Shown: piece after piece, positions 22,469 to 33,480 of the stretch
How the letters are laid out: each line of letters begins with the position of its first letter
Position numbering within the stretch: the first letter of the stretch is position 1
DNA from: Cladorhizidae sp. MBARI D1340-BT2
Taxonomy: Eukaryota > Porifera > Demospongiae > Poecilosclerida > Cladorhizidae
DNA: 64,000 nt
NCBI GenBank assembly: GCA_028752905.1
Contig: JAQNBH010000015.1
Location: 37,663,924-37,727,923 of the forward strand
Direction of reading: 5' to 3'
Made by a program: the position numbers and the translations under genes
The notes under the pieces: generated by a model
Seen by the model: only the letters and a program-made list of their open reading frames with translations
Database searches by the model: none
What the model was told of the DNA's origin: nothing

Positions 22469-22572
22469 CGCTCCTGAGGAACCTCCCATGGCATTCTCCA
22501 GAGCAGCTGCCAGAGAGAGCAACACCTGCTGAGGCTGGTCCCAGTCCATGCTGGCCAGTCTCCGCCGGATAC
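22469..22572 (-). CDS. TKFC: Dihydroxyacetone kinase / triokinase, DhaL nucleotide-binding exon
   Basis: Starts in phase 1 after a GTTTAG acceptor and reads IRRRLASMDWDQPQQVLLS, then LAAALENAMGGSSGA, ending phase 0 before GTCAGT. ENAMGGSSGA is the diagnostic DhaL ATP-binding turn. The preceding exon should carry the GDGDCG motif; I could not find it between here and 24.3 kb. The N-terminal DhaK domain and that exon therefore lie further right, beyond the inserted blocks, or have been lost. Confidence 0.87.
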
Positions 22573-22753
22573 CTAAACACATCCAAATAACAATGTCAAG
22601 GATGCAGTTATGGACAGCCTCTTAACATGCAGCTAATTAGCTCACTACATGGCATTGTTTAGACGTAGCTGCCCGTCCTATTTGAGGGCGTGTATTAATC
22701 AGGGGGTTGGACGTGACGAACAGGCATGCGACAATAGTGGCATGAGATCATTG

Positions 22754-23405
22754 CCTGCACCAGTCAGTGCTGCACCAGTCAGTGCTGCACCAGTCAGTGC
22801 CTGCTCCAGTCAGTGCCTGCACCAGTCAGTGCCTGCACCAGTCAGTGCCTGCACCAGTCAGTGCCTGCACCAGTCAGTGCCTGCACCAGTCAGTGCCTGC
22901 ACCAGTCAGTGCCTGCACCAGTCAGTGCCTGCAGTGCCTGCACCAGTCAGTGCCTGCACCAGTCAGTGCCTGCACCAGTCAGTGCCTGCACCAGTCAGTG
23001 CCTGCACCAGTCAGTGCCTGCACCAGTCAGTGCCTGCACCAGTCAGTGCCTGCACCAGTCAGTGCCTGCACCAGTCAGTGCCTGCACCAGTGACTGCCTG
23101 CACCAGTCAGTGCCTGCACCAGTCAGTGCCTGCACCAGTCAGTGCCTGCACCAGTCAGTGCCTGCACCAGTCAGTGCCTGCACCAGTCAGTGCCTGCACC
23201 AGTCAGTGCCTGCACCAGTCAGTGCCTGCACCAGTCAGTGCCTGCACCAGTCAGTGCCTGCACCAGTCAGTGCCTGCACCAGTCAGTGCCTGCACCAGTC
23301 AGTGCCTGAACCAGTCAGTGCCTGCACCAGTCAGTGCCTGCACCAGTCAGTGCCTGCACCAGTCAGTGCCTGCACCAGTCAGTGCCTGCACCAGTCAGTG
23401 CACTG
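22754..23405. repeat. 16-bp minisatellite, about 40 copies
   Basis: The unit is CCTGCACCAGTCAGTG, very uniform. Because 16 is not a multiple of three and no + frame of the unit has a stop, all three frames stay open, giving spurious proteins of up to 267 codons (repeats of SVPAPVSACTSQCLHQ). It sits upstream of the first recognised kinase exon, probably in an intron. Confidence 0.97.
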
Positions 23406-24278
23406 CCTGCAGAAATGTGACTGGTAAAATGTTTGACTTAGACATTGACTGAGCATTTGCTGGTATTAGAACTTGGCTGTGACGGTCATCATGCCTACGG
23501 GAACAAAGTACATTGGTGGTTACCACGAGCGTCAAATGTAATTCTCCGTCAACACTACCGGCCGACAGTATGTCACTATTAGAAGTTGCTGCATACTCTG
23601 CTAATGAGCACGTCTGAAGGATACCTCCTGTCAATCAGACGGCATCACAGTATATGTTGGCCTCAAGCTGTAACAATAGCCTCAAGGCTGGCTCACACAA
23701 CAGTGCTTTAAATAGAACTTGATTCAATGTAAATATATTCAACGCTCATAACATAACCAAAAGGGGTGTGTCATGTCATGGGACTAGTGAGTGCGGCATA
23801 TTGTGAACCAAAGTAAAGCACCCGAGGAGGAATAGTTCTACCCGTGACAATGGACTCACTGGACAAGTTAACCCTCTCAAGTACACTGGTACAGCTTTTA
23901 ACCCTCTCATGGATAGTTTCACGAAGAAAAGTTGAGATTAGCCCCTTCTACCAATTTCCGGTGCACATAGTCCCTAGCAACCATAAGTCCCTAGCAACCA
24001 TAAGTTAGATAGCACTTGTGTTGACATATTTGATCCAATTAGTTACTAGCACTAAACTTAACCAATAACTAGTGAATTATTCATGAGTGCACATGCCACT
24101 GCTGGATTTTTTTTGGGTGGCGTACGGCTAGATCCAGAAAAAACATAACTCTAGGTAGATTAGTAGGTGGAGCTCATGGGAGGAGTCAATATTCCCACGT
24201 GGGGAGCTTTAAGTTTGAGTGATGATGATAACTGTCGATATCTCGACTCTACGGCACTAAGTAGTGTGGAGTTCCCAG
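23406..24278. other. No gene recognised
   Basis: Unique sequence. I looked here on the minus strand for upstream kinase exons (GDGDCG motif, DhaK domain) and found none. A minus-strand open frame at 23395-23634 resembles nothing known. Confidence 0.5.
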
Positions 24279-24515
24279 GGAAGACTACTAGCACAGAGGC
24301 AGCTTAGCATCAGCTAGCAGCTACTAGCACAGAGGCAGCTTAGCATCAGCTAGCAGCTACTAGCACAGAGGCAGCTTAACATCAGCTAGCAGCTACTAGC
24401 ACAGAGGCAGCTTAGCATCAGCTAGCAGCTACTAGCACAGAGGCAGCTTAGCATCAGCTAGCAGCTACTAGCACAGAGGCAGCTTAGCATCTACTAGCAC
24501 AGAGGCAGCTTAACA
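24279..24515. repeat. 36-bp minisatellite, about 6.5 copies
   Basis: Units of CTACTAGCACAGAGGCAGCT, TAGCATCAGC and TAGCAG. The array ends exactly where the large segmental duplication begins. Confidence 0.95.
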
Positions 24516-24944
24516 TCAACTACCAAAATCATCTCCTGGTCATGCTAATTCAGAACATATGTAGTTTTGCAATGGCTCTCTCAATAACCAACTTTGCTCA
24601 ATGTTCCTACTAGATGAGATTATTGAGAGATTACTTATCGATTTTGTATTTTTATAGGATTTCCAATTAAAAAAACTGTCACTTATTTATACATATATAA
24701 AGCTAACCGGTTTTCTGAAATGTAATACACCAATGTAGACCACTAACATTAACATTTACAGGATCTTTTACCTTTTAAAATAATATACACCAAATATAAG
24801 AGTTTAAAGCAGTATGATATTGGTGTAAAATGTTTTAAAATGTAAGATTCTTGCACTCCATAAACATTAGAAATTTGTTGTTTATTTATAGAATGCAATT
24901 CAATATGTATTTAAAAACAAACAAACATTATTTGTCTCTATAAT

Positions 24945-25065
24945 GGGTTTCTCGATAATCAACTTAAAATTTGTTACTCGATGTCTCGACTAGTTGCTCT
25001 AGCGTTCACATCAATATTTCCGATGAAGGCTAGAAGAAATGTCCAGTAACAAATTTTAAATATAT
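24945..25065. repeat. MITE-like inverted-repeat element
   Basis: Starts GTTTCTCGATAATCAACTT. The inverted arms TTAAAATTTGTTACT (24964-24978) and AGTAACAAATTTTAA (25045-25059) are exact complements. The centre holds CGATGAAGGCTAGA. The paralogue at 50935-51055 is the same element inside the duplicated block. Confidence 0.6.
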
Positions 25066-25572
25066 TCTACATGTCAATGGGAGGTGATTAAGAGATTATT
25101 TTCTATTTTTAGCCCTGCATGCTGGGAATCTTTTTTTTTGAGCTAAAGATTGCTGAAAAACTACTATTAGAATGTGCCAAAGTGAATTTCATCTGAGACG
25201 TAATCTTTATTTCTGTGTAGTGGATGTATTTTTGGCATTTGCCATTTTGAAATGGGCTGAGAAAAGCTGGAGCAGAAACATTAAAAAATAAATTGAGGCC
25301 AAATAGGGAGTGCTATTGCACCTACCACAAGATATATCACACATTTCTACAAACCCTAAAATAACTTCTGCTGTTGATGAACTGCTACTGAAAGTAGCAC
25401 TATCACATGTTCCTTTATCTAGCTACACAAGGAGAGAACTTCCGTGTAATTGACAATTGCGGGGAAAATCTTCACACCAATTATGGTCTAAATACAGTAG
25501 GATGTCAGTTATCCGGACAGGTTGGGACCGGAAGGTGTCCGGATAACTGAAATTTCTGGATAACTGAAGTCA

Positions 25573-25848
25573 CTAGTTGTACACAAATGTGTACACAAAT
25601 ATAATGTTAAAAGTGTGAATGTACACATGTATAATGTGTCCTTTTTTTATGCAATCACCATCTTCAATCTCTCTCATAAAAGCTTGTAGCTTGGCTTTGT
25701 TCTTGACTAAATCATAAACTGTAGATTTTCCTATGTTAAATTCTGCAGCTACACTAGAAAAGCTTCTCCCATTCTTAATGTAGTCACATATTTTTAGCTT
25801 ATCTTCAATGTTCAAAACAACTCTCTTTCTTTTCTTCCCAGCATCCAT
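25573..25848 (-). CDS. CENP-B N-terminal-type HTH protein, no catalytic domain
   Basis: A 91-codon frame beginning MDAGKKRKRVVLNIEDKLK. The next ~50 residues (ICDYIKNGRSFSSVAAEF, then NIGKSTVYDLVKNKAKL) match the psq/CENPB_N helix-turn-helix of pogo/Tigger transposases, which binds the terminal repeats. After residue ~70 the frame runs into the element end. The second HTH (CENPB/Tc5) and the DDE domain are absent. If expressed it could only bind DNA. The duplicated copy at 51.6 kb has an 8-base deletion and is broken. Confidence 0.75.
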   Translation of the reverse strand: MDAGKKRKRVVLNIEDKLKICDYIKNGRSFSSVAAEFNIGKSTVYDLVKNKAKLQAFMREIEDGDCIKKGHIIHVYIHTFNIIFVYTFVYN

Positions 25849-26001
25849 AGATTACCTAGCAAGAAATGAGCAGCTGCATCTCAGCACATGCAGATCATGT
25901 GAGCTTACTAGCAAGAAATGAGCAGCTGCACCTCAGCACATGCAGATCATGTGAGCTTACCTAGCAAGAAATGAGCTCAGCACATGCAGATCATGTGTTG
26001 A
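25849..26001. repeat. ~52-bp tandem repeat, about 2.7 copies
   Basis: Units of TAGCAAGAAATGAGCAGCTG followed by a CAGCACATGCAGATCATGTG segment, between the HTH frame and the hAT insertion. It is internal to the Tigger-type element and present in both duplicated copies. Confidence 0.85.
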
Positions 26002-26040
26002 TTAGTACCCTAATGTGATGATTGTTGCTTGGGACCAAAG

Positions 26041-28853
26041 CAGGGGAGGCTCCATAGGGGGGGCAGGGGGGGCAATCGCCCCCCCCAAGAAGAACATTGG
26101 GGGGGGGCATTGCCCCCCCAATGATCTTGTGGCCTGTCAATGCATGCTATAATTATACTGTATTAGCTTGTAAACCCCAGATCATATGTTAACCTGCCAA
26201 AACCACCTGCTAAAACCACATTATGATTGCAGCTGCTCAAATTATTAAACCCACATGTGCAAATAAGCAGCTGGAGATGAAGAGAAAGGAAACTGAAAGA
26301 AGTCTAACAGAACTGTGGCCAAAGAAGAAGAAAACTTCACAAAAAGAAGGGATGCCTGGTGTATCTGGGAATGAGCTTTTACAAGAACATGACTTTGAAG
26401 TTCTTACAGAACCAGAGTCTGTCGATAAGGAACAGGTATGTAATGAGCTCGAATGTCTGGAAGAGATAGGGGAAGAAAGTATTTCTGTTGGTGACAATGA
26501 ATCTGTTACTGTCAATGAAGAATGCATGAATCAATGCTGTACGGAGGAAAAAACTGCTTACCAACCAAAAGGAAAGGAGGCATTATCTCTCTATTTGCTA
26601 ATAATGATCGCAAATTTCTCGCTACATGGTATGACAAACATGAATGGCTCACTCTATGTACTACGAAGAAGAAAGTATTTTGTGTCTACTGCAAATATGC
26701 ACACAAACATGACCTACTTACATTTTCGACAAAAGGTGAGGAAGCATTTACAATTAAAGGATTTGATAATTATAAAAAGGCTACTCAAAATTTTTGAACC
26801 CATGAGAATTCAGATATGCATCTTGAAATGAAGTTGAAATGGAATGAATTCTCTTGCCAATCCATCAATTGCTACTCAGCTCAACACTCAAATTGCTAGA
26901 GCTCAACTGTCTAGGCGTATTGGGCTCTTGAAACAACTTGAGGCTATGAAATATCTTCTCAGGCAAGGCATAGCATTGCGTGGATATTCTGAAGAAGAGG
27001 GAAATCTACCTCAATTATTAAGCATGTGGTCAAGTGATAATAATGACATCAAAAACGGGGTCAAGGAAGGGAAGTATTTATCACATGACATTGTTAATGA
27101 AATGATAAGTCTGATGGGGCAAAAAGTATTACGACAAATTTTTGCAAGAATCATGAGTAGTGTTCCTAGTTGGTATGCTGTGATTGCTACTGACGTTACT
27201 TTTAAAGAACAGTTTAACTTGTCTATAAGGTATGTCGATGATGATTATATGGTGCATGAAGATTCAGTTGGTTTATTCAATCTTCCCAACACTAAAGCTG
27301 AAAAATTATTTGTTGTATTGAAAGATATGCTTATGCGATGTGCTTTGCCTTTGTCATTATGTCGTGGTAAAGCATACGACAGAGCTGCTGCAATGCAGGG
27401 GAAAAGAAATGGCTTAGCTACCTTGTTCAGAAAAGAAGTCCCAGCTGAATTGCCTGTTCATTGTCTTGCTCACTCCCTGAATCTCTGCCTGCAAGATGCA
27501 GGGAGGCAGATACAGCTATTGACAGATACTATTGATATTATTAGAGAAATAGTGAAGTTAATAAATTCCTCTCCTAAAAGAAAGCATCTCTTTTCTAAGA
27601 AATTGTTGGTAAATGAGACTGCAGAAGGTGGCATTAAGGTGCTGTGTCCAACTCGATGGACAGTGAGAACTGGTGCCATTGGTGCTGTGATCAATCAGTA
27701 TGGTATTATTATGGAAACCATGGAAGAAGTCCATCAAACAACCCATGAAAGCAGCTGGAATACTTGCTGCTTTGGAAAAATTTGAAATTTTATTTGTTTT
27801 AAAATTGGGTCACCTTCTTTTTAGTGCTGCTGAAGAAACTTCTAAAGTCTTACAAGCCAAGCATCTAAGCATTCAAGAGGCAATGTCAGCAGTTAATGTA
27901 ACACAAGGTTTTTACAAGCGCCAGAGGAAAGATGTAGAGTTTGAAAGGTTTTATAGCGCTGTTGTTGATCAGGCTCATTCATTGGAAATTGGGGACCCTA
28001 AACTGCCTAGGTATAAAAGGTTACCAGCAAGATTCGATAGCAGTCAACCTCAGCAGTTTGATGCACCCAAAGTTTACTTTCGTAAAATTTATTATGAAGC
28101 TTGTGATATCCTTATCCAAGAACTGGATGATCGATTTAAGCAAGTGCATTTAATGAACCCCATGATTGAAATTTATTATGAAGCTTGGTGATATCCTTAT
28201 CCAAGAACTGGATGATCGATTTAAGCAAGAGCATTTAATGAACCCCATGATTGTAATGGAATCACTTCTTATTAAGGCTGCTAATGGAGAAGTTTATGAA
28301 AGTTAGCTTGAAGTCATTCAAGAATCTGTTTTTATTGACTTTGATCGACTGAAGAAGCATCTGGGAGTTCTAGTTGATGTTATCAACCAGGCCTTACCAG
28401 AAATGAAGAGAAAGTAACACAATATGTGAAGCTATGAGTACACTTGCGTATCGATCAATGTTTCCAGAAGTTCACAGATTGCTACGCCTCTACTTTACAG
28501 TTCCAATTACATCCTCAACCTCTGAAAGAAGTTTTTCCACTTTAAGACGTGTTCTAACATACTTAAGATCCACTATGTCAGAAAAAAGGTTAAATAACTG
28601 CATTTTACTACACATCCACAAGGATCTCACAGATAGACTTAACTTACAATAAATTGCCCAAGATTTTATAATACTAAATGAAGAAAGAAAGAGATACTTT
28701 GGAACATTATAAGTAATCATTGTAATTTGTGTATGTGTGTGTGTGATAAAAGTTGTGGCTTTAAAAAGTTGGGGTAGTCTTCAAAATTTTTAGCATGCTT
28801 ACATGCGCCATCCCGTTGCCCCCCCCAACCAGCAACTACTGGAGCCACCCCTG
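26041..28853 (+). mobile_element. hAT-type (ZMYM1-like) transposon with 5-bp target duplication, copy 1
   Basis: The ends read CAGGGGAGGCTCCA on the left and the complement of CAGGGGTGGCTCCA on the right. Directly flanking CAAAG is duplicated (26036-26040 and 28854-28858), a 5-bp target site as described for hAT5-like groups; most hATs make 8 bp. Long G and C runs sit just inside the ends and could pair. It is inserted in the Tigger-type element. Length 2.8 kb. Confidence 0.85.
26223..28652 (+). pseudogene. hAT transposase, copy 1 (multiply broken)
   Basis: Domains in order: a basic/acidic N terminus, a TTF-type zinc finger (WYDKHEWLTLC, VFCVYCKYAHKHD), a DUF4371-like region (AYDRAAAMQGKRNG; HCLAHSLNLCLQDAG; CPTRWTVRTGA), and a C-terminal hAT dimerisation motif (TSSTSERSFSTLRRVLTYLR). 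Lesions: a CT insertion near 26587, TGA at 26795-26797, a 4-base AATG duplication near 26845, loss of the DEA triplet before TDVTF near 27189 (removing the presumed catalytic Asp), a frame change near 27745, an 82-base tandem duplication near 28090-28250, TAG near 28304 and a further break before 28434. It cannot transpose. Confidence 0.85.
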
Positions 28854-29075
28854 CAAAGTAAATGTACAGTGTATGTACATGTACACCTGTTCTGGTTAAC
28901 TGAAGTTTCCGGATAACTGGAGTCGGATAATGACATCCTACTGTAACATGAACTGAAGGTTTCCGTGGACCTGTTCTCTCTTCAGTGTGAGCTTACAAGT
29001 TAGTGAAGCCTTTTCATATAATGCGTCTGCCAACTGCGATTTGGATGGTGAAAGTGTTGAATGAGGCAGCAGCTA

Positions 29076-29115
29076 TAGTCCAGTAGACTATGAGCGACCG
29101 TGTCAATTCAAATCC
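29076..29115 (+). other. tRNA-like A/B box pair (possible SINE head)
   Basis: TAGTCCAGTAGA (29076-29087) resembles a pol III A box, and AATTCAAATCC (29105-29115) a B box, about 29 bases apart. No full cloverleaf could be drawn. The duplicated copy at 54.96 kb is cut between the two boxes. Confidence 0.25.
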
Positions 29116-29510
29116 CCACCCTCCCCAAAGATCACCCCCACCTGCCGGAAACTAGCAGTATTTTGGGGGTCGGTGCCCGAGCTGAAGTTACAACAAACGC
29201 AAGAAAGTTACAGTCAGTGAATACAATAGTTACCATTGAGAAGCGTCTACTTCCTCTACTCTCTATATGTTTTGCGTGGTGACAATGGAATGGATTATTC
29301 TAACAAGCTTAGCGCTTGCTCTTACAGCAATTCCATCAGTGGAGGGACAAACATGTAAGTGGGCAGCTGCAAGGAAGCTGCTTTCTATGTTATTTTAAAC
29401 TGATTGTTAGCTTGTAAAAGAAAGTGGGAATGGATAGCTAGACACAAGCAGCTTTGGCAGAGCTTGCTGTCTAATACTTGAATTATATCTGCGTTTTTTT
29501 AATACTTAAT
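29099..29510. repeat. Duplicated signal-peptide exon block (pair of 35960-36310)
   Basis: Collinear similarity through CCACCTGCC...CGGAAACTA, a GTTACCATTGAGAAGCGTCT segment, the signal-peptide exon and the start of the intron. It covers the presumed promoter and 5' UTR of both copies. Confidence 0.85.
29285..29354 (+). CDS. Orphan signal-peptide exon, copy 1
   Basis: ATG at 29285 opens MEWIILTSLALALTAIPS then VEGQT, a textbook secretory signal: short N region, hydrophobic core and a small-residue cleavage area around VEG-Q. It ends in phase 1 at a GTAAGT donor. It is a paralogue of the exon at 36108. No Ig-like or other phase-1 exon was recognised before the next transposon at 34.3 kb, so this copy may be a stranded duplicate first exon. 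Confidence 0.65.
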
Positions 29511-29554
29511 GATTTAAGCTGTGACCTCACCAGACCAACCAAACATTGTACTTT

Positions 29555-30640
29555 TTAAGGAAGACTAGGCCAAATATAGCATAAGGGACTCGCCACAACA
29601 TCTGTTGGGTAACCTTGTCCATTGAAAGAAAGATCTACATATGCATGGCCATTTGGCTGCAGTGGCATTGCCAAAATGCCCAGGAGTGGGTGACCAGTCA
29701 TTGTTTGCATTTCTCTTGCTGTTACTTCAGCACTTATGGTATCCCATGTGTCCTTCTGTAGAAGAGTAATGCAGGACCAGTGTCTCCAGTGTCCACAAGG
29801 AATGAAGTAATCACAGCATTGACTAAGCCATCTATGCAAATCATTAAAGAATGAGTCATTTTCCTTCTACCCTCCTGTGCTTGATTCCACCCACAGGAGG
29901 TGTCTAGTTTCTCTGCTGCTTAGGAGAGAGACATTATCTCGTACTGGTTTGCAGTTCCAGCAGCTCAGGTCCTCTCAGATATATGAAATTCAGGGCTGGC
30001 CTCTTCCTGGTCACCAGGTATCACTTCCACACTGGATAAAGTCAACTTCGAGGTCAGATAGGACTCCAACTCCAGCATGGCTGGCACTGCTGCATCCAAT
30101 GTTTCTGGGGTCTTATGTGTGTGTGACTCTAAATTCCAGATGAGGATTTTCTAGCTGTGCTGTTCTAAGTAGACATTCAATGCAAGTCTCTCCCTTGCTA
30201 TGAATTCCTTTTCCAGATATGCTTTGTCTGAAAGAAATCATAGATCCTCCAGCTAGGTCCACCTAACTCTCATTCTTCTTGCACTTGTGGGTGTGCAGCT
30301 GAGTTTTTTTACCTTGTTTTCCAGCTAGAAGGCTTGAAGCGATCCTTCAAAGCTTCCATAGCCCACTCATAGCCACCTTGTGGGTTCCATGGGTAGTCAC
30401 TGCAGAGAAGTATGTGCATGGCCAGTGAGTCAAACCTACAGGTATTTCAGTTTAACCTCATCATTCCACTTCTTTACCTCAGAAATGTGATAGCTCCACT
30501 CTTTCCAGCTTCCTTCACCATTGAATAGTTTGGGTAATACTGGTTGTCTGGCTGCCATTTTAACTCGAGTCCTTTACCATGGGTTTCTATCCTGCCGACT
30601 ACGCCATATGTAACACAGCCAATTTCCAGCTCGAGAAGGA
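29555..30640 (-). other. Coding-like minus-strand fragments, unrecognised
   Basis: Several minus-strand stretches have protein-like composition: HRWLSQCCDYFIPCGHWRHW near 29800, YPWNPQGGYEWAMEALKDRF near 30360, and LELKWQPDNQYYPNYS near 30530. They are separated by stops. Such scattered remnants suggest an old retroelement or gene, but no motif identifies it. The + strand shows nothing. Confidence 0.25.
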
Positions 30641-31909
30641 ATTGTTTTATTGAACTCGACTTAGAACTCAAAAACCAACAACACAAAGAAACTAACCACT
30701 TACTGAAACACTACAATACAGCAAATAAACATTTATCTCTAAGATACTATAGTCATGGCACTAGCTAATGCATTGCAACACAAGAGTTAACAATATATAG
30801 GATAGCTAAATACAGTTAGGACTTATGTTCAGTTGATTCTACAATATGTTAAGTATGCTACAGCATTGCACAGAGAAATATAGCATCAGTAAAAAACCAA
30901 GTATAATGAAAGTTGTAAACATGGAGTCTATATCACATATAGGAGTTCACTGGATTGGATTGTGGGTTAACCCACACTGGCCTAAGAAAATTCATGAGTG
31001 GCATTGGAGAAACACACTAATTATCGATGCAAGCTAGTGAGAGGTGCTAGAACTTTTAACACAACTTGCGGCATACCTGCTAAACTTGCAAATAGTTGTT
31101 GTTCATTTGGTATCATGTGGTGTCACTCTTGTTGAAATGTCACACCACATTAACAATTCTTTACAGGTTTAGTAGACATACAATGAAAGAAGACTAAAGT
31201 CGTTTGATTGAAGCATTAGGAAAAAATAGAAATTCATTTTTTGTCTTGTCTTTATTTTTTGTCTCTCTATGCAAAATTATAGTGGGAGCAGTCGAGATAA
31301 TATCATTTATTCTCCCAATGTATAGACTGAACAGACCAGAACAACTACAATATGATGTGCAAAAGTTAGGACAATCTTTCCCTTTTTCCTGTTTTCAACC
31401 TTCATATACACAAAATACCTTGCATATACTGATGCACTATTGAATTGGGGCGGCAATTTATTTGATCACATATATATTAGTTACTAAAATATTTAATAAC
31501 ATAAATAATGTTTTAATTTTCTTCATGCCACTTCTGAAATTCATCTGATATTGTGGTCATACCACTCCAGCCCATGCATCTACAGAGAAAATCAAGTCTC
31601 AGCTACAGAACATGAGAGTACCTTGTCAGACACTACAAAGTACTGTCACAATGACCAGCTCCTTTCATTCAGTACTGCTTGAGGGAATTAGAAGCTCATT
31701 TTAATTATCACTGCTGCTTGTAATTTTGATCGTAATTTGCGTAAAATGCACTAAAATTGTGCATTAATCGAACAGACCTTCAATATACATGACACTGCTA
31801 AATCCTGACAGAGAAATAACAAACATTGACAATTTCTGGCAAGCTGATCAAAAACTATATCTATCTATATATATACTTTATATAAGAATATTATGTACAT
31901 AGGACGAGG
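30641..31909. other. No gene recognised
   Basis: AT-rich sequence. A 79-codon + frame at 31204 is hydrophobic and low in complexity and is probably chance. Confidence 0.45.
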
Positions 31910-31914
31910 CATAA

Positions 31915-33480
31915 CTGCCTGCAATTAGAGCAATCTAATTTGAGAGATTTGCCCGGCTAGATAAATGCCTTCAGCTATTATGACAACAGTGGGATGTAAT
32001 GTCAAAGGCATTGTTTTCCATTCTTTTGTTTGGGCAATCACAAATACGTTACTGATGGCTAACACAATTACTTTAACCTGCAGCATACATATGTGACATG
32101 GTGTAACAACACAAGTAGGCTGTATAAAAGAAAGAAGATATAGTCATTATGGGAAATTGTGCAACACTGTTATTCATCCAGTGAAGTAATTTACTAACAC
32201 ACATTTCAAGTAACAACAACTATAGGAGGGAGTGCTCTCTCACACACACACATATATAGCAGCTGAAAGTAAGTGTTTAAGCAACTAAGGGGCTGCCAAT
32301 GCGAACTTTATTTAATGATATGAGCTTTTTGGGGGGTGGGTGGGATGATAATAAGTGGGTCAAACAATATAGAGAGAGCTCACCTGATGTGTGGGATCAT
32401 ATCCTTTTTATTGATCAAAACTGATATACAGAAGACATAGAGAAGCAACCATTGCTAGTGATTAAGGTGTTTTTCTAATAGAGTAAGGCTAGAAGTGCAT
32501 AGCTACAGACATACAGACAGACAGATAGAGCCACTACTTTATATATGTAGCTAGGAACACATCATTTTTGTTGATCAAAACTGGTATATTCTGAAAACAT
32601 AGAAAAGCAATAATTGCAAGTAACTAGGGTATTTTTCTAATAGTGTATGGCTAGAGGCAGCAGAGACCTACCACAGCCATCAACGATGCTGTCCTCTGTC
32701 AATTTCAGTAACTAGGGTGATTTTCTACTAGAATAGGGCTATGAACAAATCCTCGCTAGCAAATTGCTTGCTCTTTGTGAGCTCTAACATCATTGGTAAT
32801 GCTTTCTTGCTGCATAATTTGTGAGCTATCATTGAGAATGTGAAAAGTGCATGTGATTTAATATTCTTTAAAAAAATGCCTAAAATGTGACTGTAGCTTC
32901 ATAGTCAATTTTTTGGTGGAAAATCAGATTTTTTCTCCCCACCTAAAACCATCTGGTCTTGATAATTCAGAACATACTATAGCTTGTGAGTTTTATTCTG
33001 GTAGTTTTAGGGTGTATAGAGTAAACATATAGACAAGCTTTATATACCGGAATACACACACACACAGGGCTCGGGTTCAGGTGAATTAAAGTGATCTTGT
33101 GGTGTTTTAAGGTACCAGCTAGTGTGCAGCCAAATGCTATGGGGAAGGGGAGTGTGTAGGAGGCGGATGTGCCACCTTCTCACAGAATGTACAAATTGCA
33201 TTTGAATAAATCAGTGTTAAAATAATGGTATACACAAAAAGATCCGTCACAACCCTGACCAGCCTGACCAATTACTTAGCCCTAATGTATACGCAAGACA
33301 AATTATATTTGTTTATATATATATAGTGAAAGTGGTTTTTCAATGTAGACCACAAATAGTAGCCAATGCTAAGAGGAGCTGATATAGTGACAATTTTGGA
33401 ATTAGTTGATCCTTACAATATTTTGGGGGGAAATGAGATCCCCTCCCCCCAATCACTAAATTCATCTCCTGGTTCATGCT
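31915..33480. repeat. Segmental duplication (pair of 49060-50505)
   Basis: Collinear with 49060-50505 from GATAAATGCCTTCAGCT onwards, through a CACACACATATATAGCAGCTG segment and paired TTGATCAAAACTGATAT segments, to ATGAGATCCCCT. Noncoding. In both places it is followed directly by sequence related to the start of the 24.5-kb block, which indicates the original order. Confidence 0.85.

Larger units (their letters stand above)
25495..28943 (-). mobile_element. Tigger/pogo-type element with nested hAT, copy 1
   Basis: Terminal inverted repeats begin CAGTAGGATGTCAGTTATCC on the left; the right end is the complement CAGTAGGATGTCATTATCCG. The element is flanked by TA on both sides (25493-25494 and 28944-28945), the target duplication of the Tc1/mariner-pogo superfamily. 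Removing the inserted hAT and one copy of its target duplication leaves about 630 bases, too short for a full Tigger transposase. It carries only the N-terminal HTH frame on the minus strand, so it is a non-autonomous derivative. Confidence 0.85.
24522..29098. repeat. Large segmental duplication, copy 1 (pair of 50507-54985)
   Basis: Near-identical and collinear with 50507-54985, differing by scattered substitutions and a few indels. It includes unique-looking flanks outside the nested transposons on both sides, so the copying was segmental and not by transposition. A third, short and more diverged copy of its first ~350 bases lies at 33460-33840. Confidence 0.95.

Noticed and set aside
22649..23452. 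267-codon open reading frame
   Set aside because: It is the translation of a 16-bp minisatellite with no stop in any forward frame; no signal peptide, domain or splice context.
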